A DNA stretch of 64,000 nt from JANQIO01 sp043585095 (GCA_043585095.1 CP121321.1:434001-498000), one strand, 5' to 3'; shown: positions 15,833 through 24,885, counted from the stretch's first letter. Numbers and translations are program-made. The notes: a model not told the origin generated them from the letters alone.

Positions 15833-17269
15833 TCAGCGATGAGTGCGCAATAATTGATCTACGATTCGCTGCAGGTGCGCGAGACTGGAGCACTCAGCCG
15901 CGATGTGGCAGCAGCTTTGGTAACGCGGCATTTCTGAGTCGCCACTGCCCCACATAACTCGTGATTCCGGGTTAAGCCATATGACTTGGCGCGCCCGCGC
16001 AAAAATACTTTGCATGATGTCTAGCCTGGGATCGCCATTGTTATTGCGAGCGTCGCCTAAAATGATGACCGTGGTTTGGCTGTCGATGTCGTCCAGGGCG
16101 AGCTTTGCGAAGTCAACGAGGCTGCCTCCGTAGTCAGTGGCGCCGCCGTACTGCCAGTTCACCAATTCAACGGCTTTTTCAATTTTGTGCTGGGCGAACA
16201 GGTCACTGACTTCGCCAAGGTGATTGGAAAAGGCAAAACTGCGCACTCTGGGTAGCACGTCGTACAGGCTGTAGAGAAACATCAATAAGAATTTTGCGTA
16301 AGCGGCAACAGAGCCTGAGACGTCGCATACCGCAAGGATTTGCGGCTTTTGCCGCTTCACCGACTTCCAGTGCAGGTCGAACATGATGCCGTCATTGGGT
16401 ATCCCGCGGCGCAGTGTCTTGCTCATATTCAACTGCCCGCGGCGTGTGATTTTGCGTTTTTTGGCGTGTCTTGCGGCCAGCTTTTTCGCCATCCTACGCA
16501 CCAAATCCTGCACGCGTTGCGAGTAGTGGTGTTCAATGTGACTGAGTTTGGCTTTGGCTAGCACATCGTCCATGAACCGGGCATTGCGGCCCTCGGCGTG
16601 TAGCAGGTATTCGCGTTCGACGTGATCGCGCACCAGCTCCCGGAGCCTGTCGCGATAGCCTTGCAGTTCGCCCAGGGCGGCGCTACCTCGATTTTCCAGA
16701 TCCACTACCGCAGCGCGAATATGCTGTTCACCCAGTTCATCAAGGATGCGGCGTGTGAACTGCCCTTTTTGGGTAAACATTTCGATTTCAGGCAGGCCAA
16801 CCGCGTCACCGGCTTGCGCAATCGCCAGAGACAGGCTGTTGCGGTCATCGTTTTGGAGCATTTCCATCAGCGCTGTATTCAGCTGATTTGCGAGTCCGGC
16901 ATCGGCCGCCATCTCTCCCGCCAGATCCATATGGCCGCCGCCCTCACCCTGCATTTCACCCAGGGCGCTGTCCGCTTCTTCCAGAGCTTCCTGATCCACC
17001 CCGGGTATGGATTCGTCACTGTTGGCCTGAGAGCTATCGGCCCTCGCATCGGCAATTTGGTAGCTGAAGAACTGATCAAAGCAACGCTTGAAGGTTGCTT
17101 TGTCCTCGGCCGTCTTGGCCAGCGTGTGAGAGAGTCCGGCGCGCAACGTTTCCCGGTCCGCGTAGCCCAGGCGAGTTACCACCTCTACAGCGTCCAATGA
17201 CTCGGCGGGCGAGATTCGCAGATCGTGACTGCGCAAGACGTTGATAAAGCTAACTAGCCGGGAGGGCAT
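15833..17269 (-). CDS. VWA domain-containing CoxE-like protein
   Basis: The 478-residue protein has a long helical N-terminal part and a C-terminal von Willebrand factor A domain with the metal-ion motif DVSGS near residue 316 (LAVCDVSGSVAAYAKFL) and downstream GGATDYGGSL. It belongs to the CoxE-like group, which works with MoxR-type AAA ATPases to mature or remodel metalloenzymes and membrane complexes. The upstream MoxR gene ends in TGATG, so the stop and start share one base and the two are surely co-translated. No obvious client enzyme gene is beside the pair. Confidence 0.88.
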   Translation of the reverse strand: MPSRLVSFINVLRSHDLRISPAESLDAVEVVTRLGYADRETLRAGLSHTLAKTAEDKATFKRCFDQFFSYQIADARADSSQANSDESIPGVDQEALEEADSALGEMQGEGGGHMDLAGEMAADAGLANQLNTALMEMLQNDDRNSLSLAIAQAGDAVGLPEIEMFTQKGQFTRRILDELGEQHIRAAVVDLENRGSAALGELQGYRDRLRELVRDHVEREYLLHAEGRNARFMDDVLAKAKLSHIEHHYSQRVQDLVRRMAKKLAARHAKKRKITRRGQLNMSKTLRRGIPNDGIMFDLHWKSVKRQKPQILAVCDVSGSVAAYAKFLLMFLYSLYDVLPRVRSFAFSNHLGEVSDLFAQHKIEKAVELVNWQYGGATDYGGSLVDFAKLALDDIDSQTTVIILGDARNNNGDPRLDIMQSIFARARQVIWLNPESRVMWGSGDSEMPRYQSCCHIAAECSSLAHLQRIVDQLLRTHR

Positions 17270-18294
17270 CAGGCGTCGTCGAGCTTACTGAGTAAGCCGC
17301 GCAATTCCGGCGCGGTTGATTCAATATCGTCCTGAAACTTGAGCAACACATTCAGCGTAGAGCGCACCAGTTCCTCATCTAGCTGTTCAGCGTGCAGCAG
17401 CAACAGGCTTCTGGCCCAGTCAATGGTCTCGCTTATCGCCGGTACCTTTTTAAGATCGAGCTGGCGCAAGGCGTGCACAAAATTGACTAGCTGGTGGCGC
17501 AGATTGTCGTCCACATCGGGGACTCGAGCGCGGATAATGCGCTCTTCCAATGCTACCGTTGGAAACGGTATATACAGATGCAGACAGCGTCGCTTGAGGG
17601 CATCAGAAATATCGCGAGTGTTGTTACTGGTAAGAAACACTAGCGGCGCCGTGGTCGCTTTGACAGTGCCTATTTCCGGAATAGAAACCTGATAATCGGA
17701 CAGCAGTTCCAGCAGCAATGACTCAAATTCATAGTCTGACTTGTCCACCTCGTCGATTAGCAGCACGGTGCCTTCGGGCGCTTGCATGGCTTTCAGTAGG
17801 GGTCTGGGCTCGAGAAAGTCCTTTGAGTAAAAAATATCGCCGAAGTGGTGCAGGCGCTCGACTGATTCCGCTAGACCTTTGGCACCCTGTAGCAGGTCTC
17901 CCAGCTTTTCTTTTAAAACCTGCGTATAGAGAAGCTGCTTGCCGTACTTCCATTCATAGAGCGCCTTGGCTTCGTCCAGGCCTTCGTAGCACTGTAGCCG
18001 GATCAACGGCAGATCCAGCAGGGTAGCCGTGGTTTTGGCGAGTTCGGTCTTGCCAACGCCTGGCGGGCCTTCAACCAGGATGGGCTTTCTCAGCTGACAG
18101 GATAGAAAGACCGCCGTAGCAATGTCGTGGCTACAGATATAGCCCTGTGATTCGAAACCTTCGATGATGACATCGGCTGAGGCAAGCTGAGGGAAGTCCG
18201 GGGTCTTCAAGATGCAGTCCTTACTGGCTGTCTGTGTCTGTGTGAGAACGGGCGTGAGCAAAAGCTCGACATTGTAGCCGAAAGCGCCTGCCAT
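17269..18294 (-). CDS. MoxR family AAA+ ATPase
   Basis: The 341-residue protein carries Walker A EGPPGVGKTE near residue 74, Walker B VLLIDEVDKSD and the sensor FLTSNNTRDISDALKRRCL. MoxR ATPases act as chaperones with a VWA partner, here the CoxE-like gene that follows with a one-base stop-start overlap. The annotated ATG at 18294 gives an N-terminal stretch of about 30 residues not typical of the family; a TTG about 30 codons in (before KTPDFPQ) is an alternative start. The pair resembles CoxD/CoxE of carboxydotrophs, but no CO dehydrogenase genes are present. Confidence 0.88.
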   Translation of the reverse strand: MAGAFGYNVELLLTPVLTQTQTASKDCILKTPDFPQLASADVIIEGFESQGYICSHDIATAVFLSCQLRKPILVEGPPGVGKTELAKTTATLLDLPLIRLQCYEGLDEAKALYEWKYGKQLLYTQVLKEKLGDLLQGAKGLAESVERLHHFGDIFYSKDFLEPRPLLKAMQAPEGTVLLIDEVDKSDYEFESLLLELLSDYQVSIPEIGTVKATTAPLVFLTSNNTRDISDALKRRCLHLYIPFPTVALEERIIRARVPDVDDNLRHQLVNFVHALRQLDLKKVPAISETIDWARSLLLLHAEQLDEELVRSTLNVLLKFQDDIESTAPELRGLLSKLDDA

Positions 18295-18316
18295 ACCCGT
18301 GCTGCCCGATCGCTGT

Positions 18317-19249
18317 TTAAAAACACCTTTTTGCTGCGCGCTCGGCAGCCTGTTCCTGTACCTGGAAAAACTGGCTCACGGTGCGTTCCATGATTGCGGC
18401 AACTGGCTCGACTGCATCGATAAGCCCAGCGGATTGACCAATCAAGGCAACGCTGGCTTCCATGTCGCCGCCAAAATACAGGTCGAGGATATTTGACAGC
18501 ACGCCGTCGCCGGCGGCGCCTTCCCGCAGCGCGGCGGTGGTGTCCGACTTTCGCGCTCTGACCGGCGGCAAGTCAGCGTTGTTCACCAGCCAGGTGTCAG
18601 TATCACCGGCATCGATAATTGCCTGCTTAAAATTATGGTGCACAGGGCTTTCCAGAGCCGAAACAAACCGCGTGCCCATTTGTATGCCTTCCGCGCCTGC
18701 GGCGAAAGCGGCAGCCATGCCAATGCCGTCGCTGATGCCCCCTGCGGCGACCATAGGGATATCGCAACGCCGGCGAATACCCTGGAGTAATACCAACAAG
18801 CCCACCGGGTCGGGGTTTTTGAAGCCGCCGCCTTCGGTGCCTTCAACGATCAAGCCATCCACGCCGCATTCGACGGCTTTCATGGCGCTGCGCAGCGTGG
18901 CGACAGAATGGTAGACGGTAATGCCGGCTTCCTTGAGCATGCCGATGAACTTGGCGGGATTGCCCGCCGAGGTGGTCACAAAGCGCACGCCGTGGTCGAC
19001 AACAAAGCGCACCATAGTGTCGTCTCGTAAAAACAGCAGTGGCAGGTTCACGCCGAAGGGTTGGTCAGTGAGCTCTGCCATTGCTTTGATCTCGCGCTGG
19101 CAGTTTTCGGTTTCACCTGATGATGTTTCGATAATCCCAAAGCCTCCGGCGTTACAGACGGCAGACGCGAGCTGGGCGCGAGCGATCCAACCCATAGGAG
19201 ACTGGATGATAGGGTACTGACTACCCAGGTGTTCCAGGACACGATTCAT
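18317..19249 (-). CDS. NAD(P)H-dependent flavin oxidoreductase, nitronate monooxygenase-like
   Basis: The 310-residue TIM-barrel protein resembles the FMN-dependent 2-nitropropane dioxygenase/FabK family: IIQSPMGWIARAQLA-type opening (IQSPMGWIA), VRFVTTSAGNP, PMVAAGGISDG and EGIQMGTRFV, which bind FMN and phosphate. In true nitronate monooxygenases the loop reads EGxEAGGH with a catalytic His; here it is EGTEGGGFKNP, with Phe in place of His. The reaction is therefore uncertain, and it is best described as a flavin oxidoreductase of this family. It ends 68 bases before moaA starts on the same strand side and lies just upstream of the MoxR pair. Confidence 0.82.
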   Translation of the reverse strand: MNRVLEHLGSQYPIIQSPMGWIARAQLASAVCNAGGFGIIETSSGETENCQREIKAMAELTDQPFGVNLPLLFLRDDTMVRFVVDHGVRFVTTSAGNPAKFIGMLKEAGITVYHSVATLRSAMKAVECGVDGLIVEGTEGGGFKNPDPVGLLVLLQGIRRRCDIPMVAAGGISDGIGMAAAFAAGAEGIQMGTRFVSALESPVHHNFKQAIIDAGDTDTWLVNNADLPPVRARKSDTTAALREGAAGDGVLSNILDLYFGGDMEASVALIGQSAGLIDAVEPVAAIMERTVSQFFQVQEQAAERAAKRCF

Positions 19250-19324
19250 AGTGTAAGTACCTTAATGTTTGGCGGGTAAATGCTGAGGATAAAAATGGTG
19301 TTTTATGTTCTCGGACAGCTTCGA

Positions 19325-20323
19325 TCAGCCGCCGGTCATGTTCATGAAACGCACAATATCGGGCTCTTCACTGAGACTGAAGTGATGTTTCTCCGGCTTC
19401 AGGTCCATGGCGCGGACCAGGGCGGCCTTGAGTGCGCTATCGTTCACGCTGGGGTCGCGCAGCATGGCGCGCAGGTCCATGCTGTGTTCGTTGCCCAGGC
19501 ACAGCAGCAGCCTGCCTTCAACGGTAACCCTGACGCGATTACACAGATGGCAAAAGTTGTGGCTGTGGGGGGAGATAAAGCCGATAAGGCTATCCGACCC
19601 AGGGCTGCTCCAATAGCGCGATGGGCCACCGGTGCTGGTGTCGTTGGGCGTTAGTGGCAACGTTTGGTTGATCTGGTTACGAAGCTCTTCGCTGGAACAA
19701 AACGTTAATTCGCGGTCGTGTTCGTCTATCAGCCCAAGCGGCATCTCTTCAATAAACGTAATATCCAGACCGCGCTGCAACGCGAACTCAACCAAATCCA
19801 TAACTTCGTCTTCGTTGCGGCCCTTGAGGATGACCGCATTCAGTTTGATGCGCTCAAAACCTGCAGCGATCGCAGCATCGATCCCTGTCAAAACTTTAGA
19901 TAAGTCTCCCGTCCGGGTAATGCGTCGGAAGCGATCCGCCCGTAAGCTGTCGATGCTGATGTTCAGGCGTTTTACACCGGCTGCGCGCAGCGGCCCGGCA
20001 AAGCGATCGAGCTGTGAGCCATTGGTGGTCATAACGAGCTGCTCCAAGCCTTCAAGCTGGCCCAGCGCTTTCACCAGATGCATGACGTTTTGCCTGACTA
20101 ACGGTTCACCACCGGTGAGGCGTATTTTCTTCACGCCGAGTTCTACAAAGGCCCTGCCCACGCGCTCTAGCTCTTCCAGACTGAGAATCTCGGAGCGTGG
20201 CGCAAACGTCATATCCTCTGCCATGCAATACACACAGCGGAAATCGCAGCGGTCGGTTACCGACAGGCGAATGTAATCAACGGTGCGGCCGAAGCGGTCG
20301 ACTAGAGTGGGGGACTGTGACAT
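19325..20323 (-). CDS. moaA: GTP 3',8-cyclase, molybdenum cofactor biosynthesis
   Basis: MoaA is a radical SAM enzyme that converts GTP to 3',8-cyclo-GTP, the first step of molybdopterin synthesis. The 332-residue product has the N-terminal cluster motif Cys26-x3-Cys30-x2-Cys33, the LTGGEPL segment, the C-terminal cluster binding CHLCNRVRVTVEGRLLLC, and ends in the double glycine that the partner reaction needs. No moaC, moaD or moaE is in the window, so the pathway is split over the chromosome. The gene is divergent from the SDR at 20411. Confidence 0.95.
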   Translation of the reverse strand: MSQSPTLVDRFGRTVDYIRLSVTDRCDFRCVYCMAEDMTFAPRSEILSLEELERVGRAFVELGVKKIRLTGGEPLVRQNVMHLVKALGQLEGLEQLVMTTNGSQLDRFAGPLRAAGVKRLNISIDSLRADRFRRITRTGDLSKVLTGIDAAIAAGFERIKLNAVILKGRNEDEVMDLVEFALQRGLDITFIEEMPLGLIDEHDRELTFCSSEELRNQINQTLPLTPNDTSTGGPSRYWSSPGSDSLIGFISPHSHNFCHLCNRVRVTVEGRLLLCLGNEHSMDLRAMLRDPSVNDSALKAALVRAMDLKPEKHHFSLSEEPDIVRFMNMTGG

Positions 20324-20410
20324 AGCTGGAGATTCTACTGTGGCTAATGCACGGTGAACAGTGACGCGGCAGTGAGTACACTACAGCCTGTAACAATGCG
20401 GAGAATAACA

Positions 20411-21085
20411 GTGAGTAATCGCCTACAGGGCAAACGCATTCTGGTCACTCAGGCTGACGATTTCATGGGTCCCACGTTTATCAGCGCGTTTCGAGCGGAA
20501 GGCGCTGAGGTGCTGGAAGACCGGCGAGATCTGACTCAGGCCACAGCGGCAGACGAGGCAGTTGGCGCAGCGGGGGCTATCGATGTACTCGTTATCAACC
20601 TTGCGACGCCTGCGGATGCGGATTACGCGGTAAAGGTATCCGATGAGCGCTGGAACCTGCTCTTTGACCGTCTGGTACATCCACTCCACCGACTGGTTCG
20701 CGCTGCGCTGCCGGCAATGATGGCACGTCGCAGCGGTAAGATTCTGGTGGTAGGCAGCGCCACGGGTTTGAAGGCGGCACCTGGTACCGCCCCCTACAGC
20801 GCAGCGCGCAGCGCACAGGTCGGTTACGTCAGAAGCGTTGGTATTGAAGCCGCGCGCTTCAACGTGCAAATCAACCTGATAGCGCAGCATTTTGTTGAAA
20901 ACCCGGAGTACTTCTCACAAGCTTTTCAGGAGACCGATGCCTTTGCGGAGCTTCTCAAAGAAGTGCCAGCCGGCCGTCTCGCGCGGCCGGAAGAAGATGC
21001 CGCCCTGGCCGTGTTTATGGCGTCCGAAGAGGCCGATTTTTTCGTCGGGCAAGCCATTCCTTTCTCTGGCGGTTGGGCCCAGTGA
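20411..21085 (+). CDS. Atypical short-chain dehydrogenase/reductase family protein
   Basis: The 224-residue Rossmann-fold protein is an SDR by overall pattern (GKRILVT, PAMMARRSGKILVVGSATG, PYSAARSAQ, FFVGQAIPFSGGW). Key residues are changed: the glycine-rich TGxxxGIG reads TQADDFMG, the NNAG motif is absent, and the catalytic YxxxK is YSAAR with Arg replacing Lys. Catalysis by the usual mechanism is doubtful. I chose GTG at 20411 because GGAG lies seven bases upstream; an ORF from GTG 20354 is longer but has no such site. It is followed by the SLC13 transporter on the same strand. Substrate unknown. Confidence 0.78.
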   Translation: MSNRLQGKRILVTQADDFMGPTFISAFRAEGAEVLEDRRDLTQATAADEAVGAAGAIDVLVINLATPADADYAVKVSDERWNLLFDRLVHPLHRLVRAALPAMMARRSGKILVVGSATGLKAAPGTAPYSAARSAQVGYVRSVGIEAARFNVQINLIAQHFVENPEYFSQAFQETDAFAELLKEVPAGRLARPEEDAALAVFMASEEADFFVGQAIPFSGGWAQ

Positions 21086-21127
21086 TGTGCAGGACTGCTG
21101 GGCTACTGCCATGAACGTAGCAAAAGC

Positions 21128-22501
21128 GTGACAATGAAGAATCTGGCGCTTATCTGTGGGCCGGCTCTAGCCACGGCCTTTGCACTTTTGCTGTTCACTC
21201 AGGGATACAGCGAACATATTGCCGTCACTGCCATGATCGCCCTGTGGTGTGTTGTGTGGTGGATATTCGAGCCTGTGCCTATCCCGGTCACGTCGCTGTT
21301 GCCGCTTGCACTGTTACCTATGTTGGGCGTACTAACGCCAACTGAAGTCGGAGCCGCCTACGGTAGCCCCCTGATACTGCTGTTGCTGGGTGGCTTCATG
21401 CTGTCTCGCGCAATGGAGCACAGTGGCGCGCATCGGCGCCTCGCGCTGAATATGATGCAGCTGTTTGGGGCACACAGTGATCGTAGTCTGGTGTTTGGTT
21501 TCATGGCCGCGTCTGCGCTGTTGAGCATGTGGATTTCCAATACCGCTACCACATTGATGCTGTTACCTGTGGCCCTGGCGATATTGGAAAAAGCGAGAGA
21601 GAGTTTGGCGGTACCGCTGTTATTGGGGATGGCGTATTCCGCCAGCGTTGGCGGTTTGGCGACGCCTATAGGCACCCCGGCGAACCTCGTGTTTATGGAG
21701 GTCTACCGAGAGACCACCGGGATAGAGGTCCCGTTTTCGCAGTGGATGACCTGGGCGTTGCCGGTGGTGTTGGTCATGGTGCCGATTATCGGGCTTTGGC
21801 TAACCCGCAATGTCACTGGCAGCAGTAATATCGTACTACCCGACCCCGGGCGATGGCGTGTGGAAGAAAAGCGCGTGATGATGGTGTTTGGGCTGACGGC
21901 ACTCGCCTGGGTGACGCGCACGGAACCGTTTGGCGGTTGGAGAGCGCTGACCGGCTTGTCGTCGGTTAACGACGCATCGGTGGCACTGTTGGCAGTGGTT
22001 GTGATGTTTGTGGTGCCTAACGGACGCGGCGGCAGGTTGCTTGACTGGGACCGCGCCGTGGCGATTCCCTGGGGGGTGCTGCTGCTGTTTGCCGGGGGTA
22101 TTTGTCTGGCTAAAGCCTTCGTGAGCTCAGGTTTGAGTGGTTTGCTTGGTGAATGGTTGGTGTCTTTGCAGCATTTGCCGCTCTGGGCGCTGGTGGCAAT
22201 GATTTGTCTGGTGGTCACGTTCTTGACGGAAACCACCAGCAACACCGCTTCGACTACATTATTGATGCCGATACTGGCGGCGGCGGGCGTGGCCGCTGGT
22301 ATCTCGCCAGAAATTTTAATGGTGCCCGCGGCAATGACCGCGAGCTGCGCCTTTATGCTTCCCGTAGCCACGGCGCCCAATACAGTGGTGTACGGCAGCA
22401 ATCTTATCTCGGTGGCGCGTATGGTGCGCGAAGGCTTCATTCTCAATCTTGCGGGTGTCTTCGTGGTCGCAACCCTGTGCTATTGGCGTTTAGCAGCCTG
22501 A
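21128..22501 (+). CDS. SLC13/DASS family anion transporter
   Basis: The 457-residue protein is highly hydrophobic with about a dozen membrane segments and the family signature WISNTATTLMLLPVALAI plus TPIGTPANLVFMEVY in the first half and the matching TETTSNTASTTLLMPIL and LPVATAPNTVVYGS in the second. These paired SNT motifs bind sodium and the carboxylate of dicarboxylates, citrate or sulfate in this family. The start is GTG at 21128 or ATG at 21134. Substrate cannot be told from sequence; a C4-dicarboxylate is a reasonable guess. It lies 42 bases after the atypical SDR gene. Confidence 0.9.
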   Translation: MTMKNLALICGPALATAFALLLFTQGYSEHIAVTAMIALWCVVWWIFEPVPIPVTSLLPLALLPMLGVLTPTEVGAAYGSPLILLLLGGFMLSRAMEHSGAHRRLALNMMQLFGAHSDRSLVFGFMAASALLSMWISNTATTLMLLPVALAILEKARESLAVPLLLGMAYSASVGGLATPIGTPANLVFMEVYRETTGIEVPFSQWMTWALPVVLVMVPIIGLWLTRNVTGSSNIVLPDPGRWRVEEKRVMMVFGLTALAWVTRTEPFGGWRALTGLSSVNDASVALLAVVVMFVVPNGRGGRLLDWDRAVAIPWGVLLLFAGGICLAKAFVSSGLSGLLGEWLVSLQHLPLWALVAMICLVVTFLTETTSNTASTTLLMPILAAAGVAAGISPEILMVPAAMTASCAFMLPVATAPNTVVYGSNLISVARMVREGFILNLAGVFVVATLCYWRLAA

Positions 22502-22529
22502 GTGACCTAATCAGTTCGCACCCTGTTTT

Positions 22530-23525
22530 CTATAGATGAAACTGCTGTCCCACCAGGTGTTCCGATAGCGCCCAAAGGCGCTCTGCTTTATCCGGGTCGA
22601 TGGCCCAGGACCTGACGCCTTCTGCCGCGTCAGGCTCGTCGTTTACCTCTGCTACATGGCAATCTTCCAGATAGACACCACCGCGTCCCTCCAGCTCTGG
22701 CGCGGTTGCTGCAAAAACGGAGGTCGCCGCTCCCGCCGGTATCGATTTCATCTGCATACCACCCAGTTGCTCGCCGCGCTGCTGAATCATGGCGCGATCA
22801 TCAGCGTCCATATGGCGTGATAGCTCGGTTTCGATAACCCCGGGGTGCACGGCGTAAGCGTGCACGCCTCGACCTGCCAAGCGCTGCTCCAGGGCGACGG
22901 TAAACAGCACATTGGCTGTTTTGGACTGGGCGTAGGCGATCCATTTATTGTAGTCCCGGTACTGGAAATCGATATCGTCGAAGTTAACACCGTCCATGTG
23001 GTGAGCACGCGAGCTCAATGACACCACTCTGGATGGGGCGCCTGCAGTGAGCGCGGGGACCAATAGGTTGGTCAGTAAGAAGTGTCCCAGGTGGTTGGTG
23101 CCAAATTGCAGCTCAAAACCATCGTCTGTGACTAACTGTGGTGTTGCCATTACCCCGGCGTTGTTAATTAGAATGCTTATCGCCGGGTGTTTGTCGAGCA
23201 CCTTATCGGCGCACTGGCGAACACTTTCCAGGTGACCCAACTCCAACGCAACGGCGTCTATAGACAGGTTACCTGTGGCCTCACGGATCGATTCAGCGAC
23301 TGCGTTGCCTCTATCGAGATCTCTGGCGGTCAGGGTTACTGAAGCTCCCGCTGCAGCCAGCGCACGCACGGTCTCAACGCCCAAGCCCGCTGTACCACCT
23401 GTTACCAGAACATGTTTGCCGCTCAGGCTCAGGCCTTCCAACACCTCATCGGTGGTGCTGTCATGTCCGAAGTGGCTTCTATCGGAAGTTTCCCTGCTCG
23501 TTGTGGTCTCTCTCGTTGTGGTCAC
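22530..23525 (-). CDS. SDR family oxidoreductase, retinol dehydrogenase/WWOX-like
   Basis: This 331-residue SDR has all classical motifs: TGGTAGLG for NAD(P) binding, NNAGVM, a serine in VVSLSSRAHH and YAQSK as the catalytic Tyr/Lys pair. The long C-terminal part and HPGVIETEL fit the light-dependent protochlorophyllide reductase/retinol dehydrogenase-like branch. The first 15 residues are a low-complexity Thr/Arg/Glu/Ser repeat (TTTRET then TTSRETS) encoded by a small tandem duplication; the start could be later than 23525. It is convergent with the SLC13 gene. Substrate unknown. Confidence 0.88.
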   Translation of the reverse strand: MTTTRETTTSRETSDRSHFGHDSTTDEVLEGLSLSGKHVLVTGGTAGLGVETVRALAAAGASVTLTARDLDRGNAVAESIREATGNLSIDAVALELGHLESVRQCADKVLDKHPAISILINNAGVMATPQLVTDDGFELQFGTNHLGHFLLTNLLVPALTAGAPSRVVSLSSRAHHMDGVNFDDIDFQYRDYNKWIAYAQSKTANVLFTVALEQRLAGRGVHAYAVHPGVIETELSRHMDADDRAMIQQRGEQLGGMQMKSIPAGAATSVFAATAPELEGRGGVYLEDCHVAEVNDEPDAAEGVRSWAIDPDKAERLWALSEHLVGQQFHL

Positions 23526-23996
23526 TCTGGGAGCTCCTCGTAGTTTAGCGTCGATGGCTTCGCCGGTGCGCGATTAATGAGCGCACCATGTTGGTGCTGA
23601 AGCGCCCCGTGGTGGCGCAAAATAATGGAGTTGATTCAGGTCAACATTATCACCTTTATACCTCAAATCGATTTTCCCGTAGCTGGTGTTACGACGGCCC
23701 ATGTGTTGGCCCTTTGCGTGAAATTTTTTTGTCTCCTTTAATAGTAACCAAAAAATCGATCTATGCCGCGCCGTTATTCGGTTTAATCGTATCGTAAAAG
23801 CAGGGGCATGGCTTTGGCAACACAATTTTATTATTCGAATAAATCGAATCCGAACATTGTTTGGCACGGCTATTGCTGAATATGTCGTGCTTACTTCGGT
23901 AGCGTCGGGTTCTGCTCCTTGGTGACCCTGATGAACACCAGACCACACAAATAGTGAAACAGCGACCGCTCACAGCGGCGCATTGGAGGACAAAAA
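23526..23996. other. AT-richer intergenic region upstream of the beta-barrel gene
   Basis: This 471-base spacer separates the divergent SDR and beta-barrel genes. Its centre is clearly richer in A and T than the neighbouring genes. A perfect 12-bp palindrome, TTATTCGAATAA, lies at 23831-23842 and could be an operator. Open frames here (for example 23574-23948 on the minus strand) show no protein-like features. I see no RNA gene. Confidence 0.5.
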
Positions 23997-24752
23997 ATGA
24001 AGCAGCACGCATCTTGGAAGAGTTTGATTCCCGCCGCCATCACTGGCGTTTTGGCAATGGCGCCGGCTGCGGCCGTTATGGCGCAGGAAGAGGACGTTCC
24101 CGATAACTCGTTCACAGTTACGCTGAACCAGGACACCTTCTTCGGCTTTTACCCAGCATTCAATGGCTTGCTCGAAGTAAGCGACAACATGGATTTCTCT
24201 TTTTACGGAATCATGTGGACGAGCGATGGCCTTGGTAGTGGCAGTGGCGCTGATCTGTGGACGGAATTCGGCGCAGGCGTGAACATGTACTTCATGGACG
24301 ACAAATTGACCGTGAAGCCCCAGATCGGCATCACTAACGGTACGCTACAGTCCGGTCCAAACGAGGAAGACGGATCTGCTGGTGCGAACTTTGGCGATGG
24401 CTACGTGCCTAGCCTGACGGTTAACTATTCGGACGAAAACTGGGAGGCTGAATTCTACGGCGGCTATTATCTGGCCGGCGACGACGATGACGGCACCAAT
24501 GACTTTGTCCACACATGGGTCAACGGTGGTTACAAAATCAACTCTACCTGGTCTGTCGGTGCTCACTGGGAGTACCTGGAAGTGGACACTGAGGCCGTTG
24601 GTGACGCGGTCTTGTACGAGTGGTTAGGCCTTTACACGCAATTCTCTCTGCCCAGCGGCGCCTTTGCCCGCTTCACTGCCGGCGACCAAATGGACGACGA
24701 AAGTGGTGAGGTAGGTGATTTCTACAAAATGACGGTTGGCTACTCTTTCTAA
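23997..24752 (+). CDS. Predicted outer-membrane beta-barrel protein
   Basis: The 251-residue protein starts with a signal peptide of about 29 residues ending in AVMAQ. The mature part alternates hydrophobic and polar residues in short strands separated by acidic turns (for example DDDDGTND and DDESGE) and ends in phenylalanine (VGYSF), the signal for outer-membrane barrel assembly. It resembles small porin-like or TorF-type proteins, but I cannot assign a family with certainty. Many aspartates on the loops are common in barrels of marine bacteria. GGAG precedes the ATG, and an intrinsic terminator follows at 24776. Confidence 0.8.
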   Translation: MKQHASWKSLIPAAITGVLAMAPAAAVMAQEEDVPDNSFTVTLNQDTFFGFYPAFNGLLEVSDNMDFSFYGIMWTSDGLGSGSGADLWTEFGAGVNMYFMDDKLTVKPQIGITNGTLQSGPNEEDGSAGANFGDGYVPSLTVNYSDENWEAEFYGGYYLAGDDDDGTNDFVHTWVNGGYKINSTWSVGAHWEYLEVDTEAVGDAVLYEWLGLYTQFSLPSGAFARFTAGDQMDDESGEVGDFYKMTVGYSF

Positions 24753-24775
24753 GCCTCTTCATTTTGTCTCCCGTT

Positions 24776-24802
24776 CGGCGCCCAGTAGGGCGCCGCTTTT
24801 TT
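24776..24802 (+). terminator. Intrinsic terminator of the beta-barrel gene
   Basis: An 8-bp perfect stem (CGGCGCCC with GGGCGCCG) around a four-base loop is followed by a T-run at 24797-24802, 24 bases after the stop codon. Confidence 0.9.
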
Positions 24803-24833
24803 CCAAGCGGAGACAATCCGTCTAGCTAAAACG

Positions 24834-24863
24834 AAAAAGCCCCGCATTGCGGGGCTTTTTTTT
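24834..24863. terminator. Bidirectional intrinsic terminator
   Basis: A 7-bp stem (GCCCCGC with GCGGGGC) around ATT has an A-run before it and eight T after it, so it works in both directions. On the minus strand it ends the peroxiredoxin message. Confidence 0.9.
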
Positions 24864-24885
24864 GCATCGCAGTCGGTCTGTTTGG

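Noticed and set aside
23574..24012. Minus-strand genes in the spacer upstream of the beta-barrel gene
   Set aside because: The frames overlap each other and run into the next coding region in antisense; composition is AT-rich with no protein-like pattern.
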